From assembly GCA_005408345.1 (NCBI GenBank), contig SEMN01000205.1, forward strand, positions 186,001-250,000: a DNA stretch of 64,000 bases. The letters run 5' to 3'. This DNA is from Macquaria australasica (Eukaryota > Chordata > Actinopteri > Centrarchiformes > Percichthyidae). Made by a program: the position numbers and the translations under genes. The notes beneath the pieces are model-generated. The model made no database searches, was not told where the DNA came from, and was given only the letters and a program-made list of their open reading frames with translations. The stretch's first letter is position 1. Each line of letters starts with the position of its first letter. Shown piece after piece: positions 62,189 to 64,000 of the stretch.

Positions 62189-64000
62189 CAGCCATCCCCC
62201 TTCTCCACTTCTACAGAGCTCATCTAACCCAAACCCTAGAAAACCTCAGTCAATGCCAACACCAACCCCCAGGATAGAGCATTTTGTGAACCCAATTTGC
62301 TAATTGCTTATTATTTTCTAATAATACAGTTAATAATATTATTTTTTAGATATTTTGAAGTTAACAGTTATGTAATACTCCTATCTTCCAATTACTGTAA
62401 TAATTTATTGAAATGCTTCTTATCAGAGAAGCCTTAGTATGTCCTGACTTGTGGAAACTATATGTGCATCCTAAATGTTTGCCTTGTGACTTCCCAAATC
62501 ACCGGGATGTCTTCTAGCCCTGCTTCAAGTAGCGCTTTTCAGCTTAACCGCCACAGTGAGAATGTCCTTTGGTTTGAAGCAATGACTTAAACACGCCATG
62601 TATTGAATATCCTGTTCAGATGCAGGGGAACATTACCCAGATGCGGCTCCTTGAATTGCTCATTTATCTGTTTTATGTAAACTTGGATTTCAGGCCGTTT
62701 AACAAACTCTCAGCCAGAGTGAATGGCAAACCCAGTATTCTTAAGTGTATACTGTATATTATTACATTATAAGTGATCACTAGTGTGAAGTGCAAGGATA
62801 AACAAGTGCCCTAGATTCGATTTGTTTTCTAATTCTGCTTCTTTTGATACATTAATGACGTTGATTTGGCTGGCAACGTAATGGCTGGACTGTGGGTTAG
62901 CAAACTACTTTACATTTGGTGCTGGGTGGTGATGGAATCTTTTTACAACATTGAGTTTTGGAAAATGGCCTCAAATATTGATCAGACCAGAAATATAAAA
63001 TTCCAGATGTTTTTAAGGAGGAAAAATGAACAAACACAGCTTAAAATGAGCAATTTAAGGTCCTGGATCTTAACTGAAGCACTTTTAACAAAACTCTCTC
63101 TGTGAATTAAATGTATTTATGATGAATAGAAATTACCCAGAAAGCTGCCTTCTCTGTGAGCCTGTTGCACCTAGTGTCTACTATGCATGTCTGTTGCACA
63201 GCTTTGTTTTGTTTCTCATTAATTTTTACTGGTCAACATGAAATGTCAGTGCATTTTGCTCTGTATATCTCATCTTTATTTGCATACAGTAAATGTACAA
63301 TAATTCTATAGTCTCTCCTGTATGTTTTTTTTAAAAAATCATCTAAAAGTTCATGGGAGGGCTTCCACACCACCAGAAAGCAGAGCGAATCTTTAAAAGT
63401 AAGATCACTTTCCGTGCTTCCTGTTCTGTTAGCCGTCTCCTTCAGTGACCATGAGAGAATGATCCCTCCTCCTTTCCTCACAACCCCTTCCAAGATCTGT
63501 TCTGGTCCAAAATATCTGAGCCAGTGTCATGGACAGAATCTTTGCAGTTTAGGTTTGGTTAAATCTAGTGAAAGAAAAGCACCCCTCTGTCAATATGAGC
63601 GCAACACAACCCGCAGATGGTGTGGGCATTTGATCCAGCAGAGCTTCAGCTATCACTATTAGATAGTCAGCTCTTGAGGGGAATTCCCCTCATACACAGT
63701 ATATTATGTTTCCTTTTTACAGGTTCATACCCTGGGATAGTTAAGTGATTATTTGCTGCAACTGGAGCCACATGTAATCTGTCTTTGGGTCTAAGATTAA
63801 ATCCTACCAGAGCTTTTTTCTTTTCCTGTTCCCAAAAATGTGTCCTTGAATGTCGAAATAAAACAAAAACAGTGAAGGTGAGCAGACTTCCCCTCTATGG
63901 GTGTTGAAGTAGAGCTGTTCATTATTCAACCCAAGGATCTTAAGATCAAGAACCTTAAGGAAGATTTGTAAAAGAGGGCTATTCTACTTACACAGTGGGT
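62189..64000 (+). other. asb1: Probable asb1 3'UTR and downstream DNA
   Basis: Follows the TGA at 62186-62188. A clear AATAAA lies at 63857-63862, which could end a 1.7-kb 3'UTR. No further gene is recognised to the window edge. Confidence 0.5.

Overview
The window is nuclear DNA of a bony fish. Gene structure, intron sizes, dense (CA)n, (TA)n and (ATCT)n microsatellites, CR1/L2/Rex1-type LINE fragments, hAT-like miniature elements and a common teleost SINE-like retroposon all point to a teleost, probably a percomorph. The species cannot be told from this sequence alone. No prokaryotic, CRISPR or viral gene was seen.

Four protein-coding genes could be read exon by exon. (1) adarb1 (ADAR2), plus strand: the last eight coding exons, 1171-14415, followed by a long 3'UTR. 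The first coding exon lies left of the window. (2) agr2, minus strand: seven coding exons, 32024 down to 27514, plus a likely 5' non-coding exon at about 32700. (3) traf3ip1 (IFT54), plus strand: 17 coding exons, 34007-50914, predicted 642 aa. (4) asb1, plus strand: five coding exons, 55984-62188, predicted 350 aa. adarb1 and agr2 are convergent. agr2 and traf3ip1 are head to head about 1.2 kb apart. traf3ip1 and asb1 are in tandem, as they are in human.

The genes do not form one pathway: adarb1 edits nuclear RNA, agr2 is an ER protein-folding factor, traf3ip1 is a ciliary transport subunit, and asb1 is a Cullin-5 ubiquitin ligase adaptor. Mobile DNA fills introns and intergenic space: a LINE fragment at 18934-20364, a second in an asb1 intron (58752-60350), nested hAT-like MITEs at 18004-18741, and a retroposon with a perfect 14-bp target duplication at 24851-24959.

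The most notable non-coding signal is in the adarb1 intron. Two arms about 0.55 kb apart (about 424-520 and 1059-1154) are complementary over roughly 95 nt. They place an AA dinucleotide exactly 47 nt before the exon inside a predicted RNA duplex. This matches the layout of the known ADAR2 self-editing, autoregulatory splice site. Also notable are an RFX X-box-like pair in the traf3ip1 promoter, a (CA)31 tract hugging a weak traf3ip1 splice donor, and three frame-neutral microexons in traf3ip1. No wholly new system could be demonstrated. All exon boundaries were inferred by eye from reading frame, splice sites and recalled protein families.
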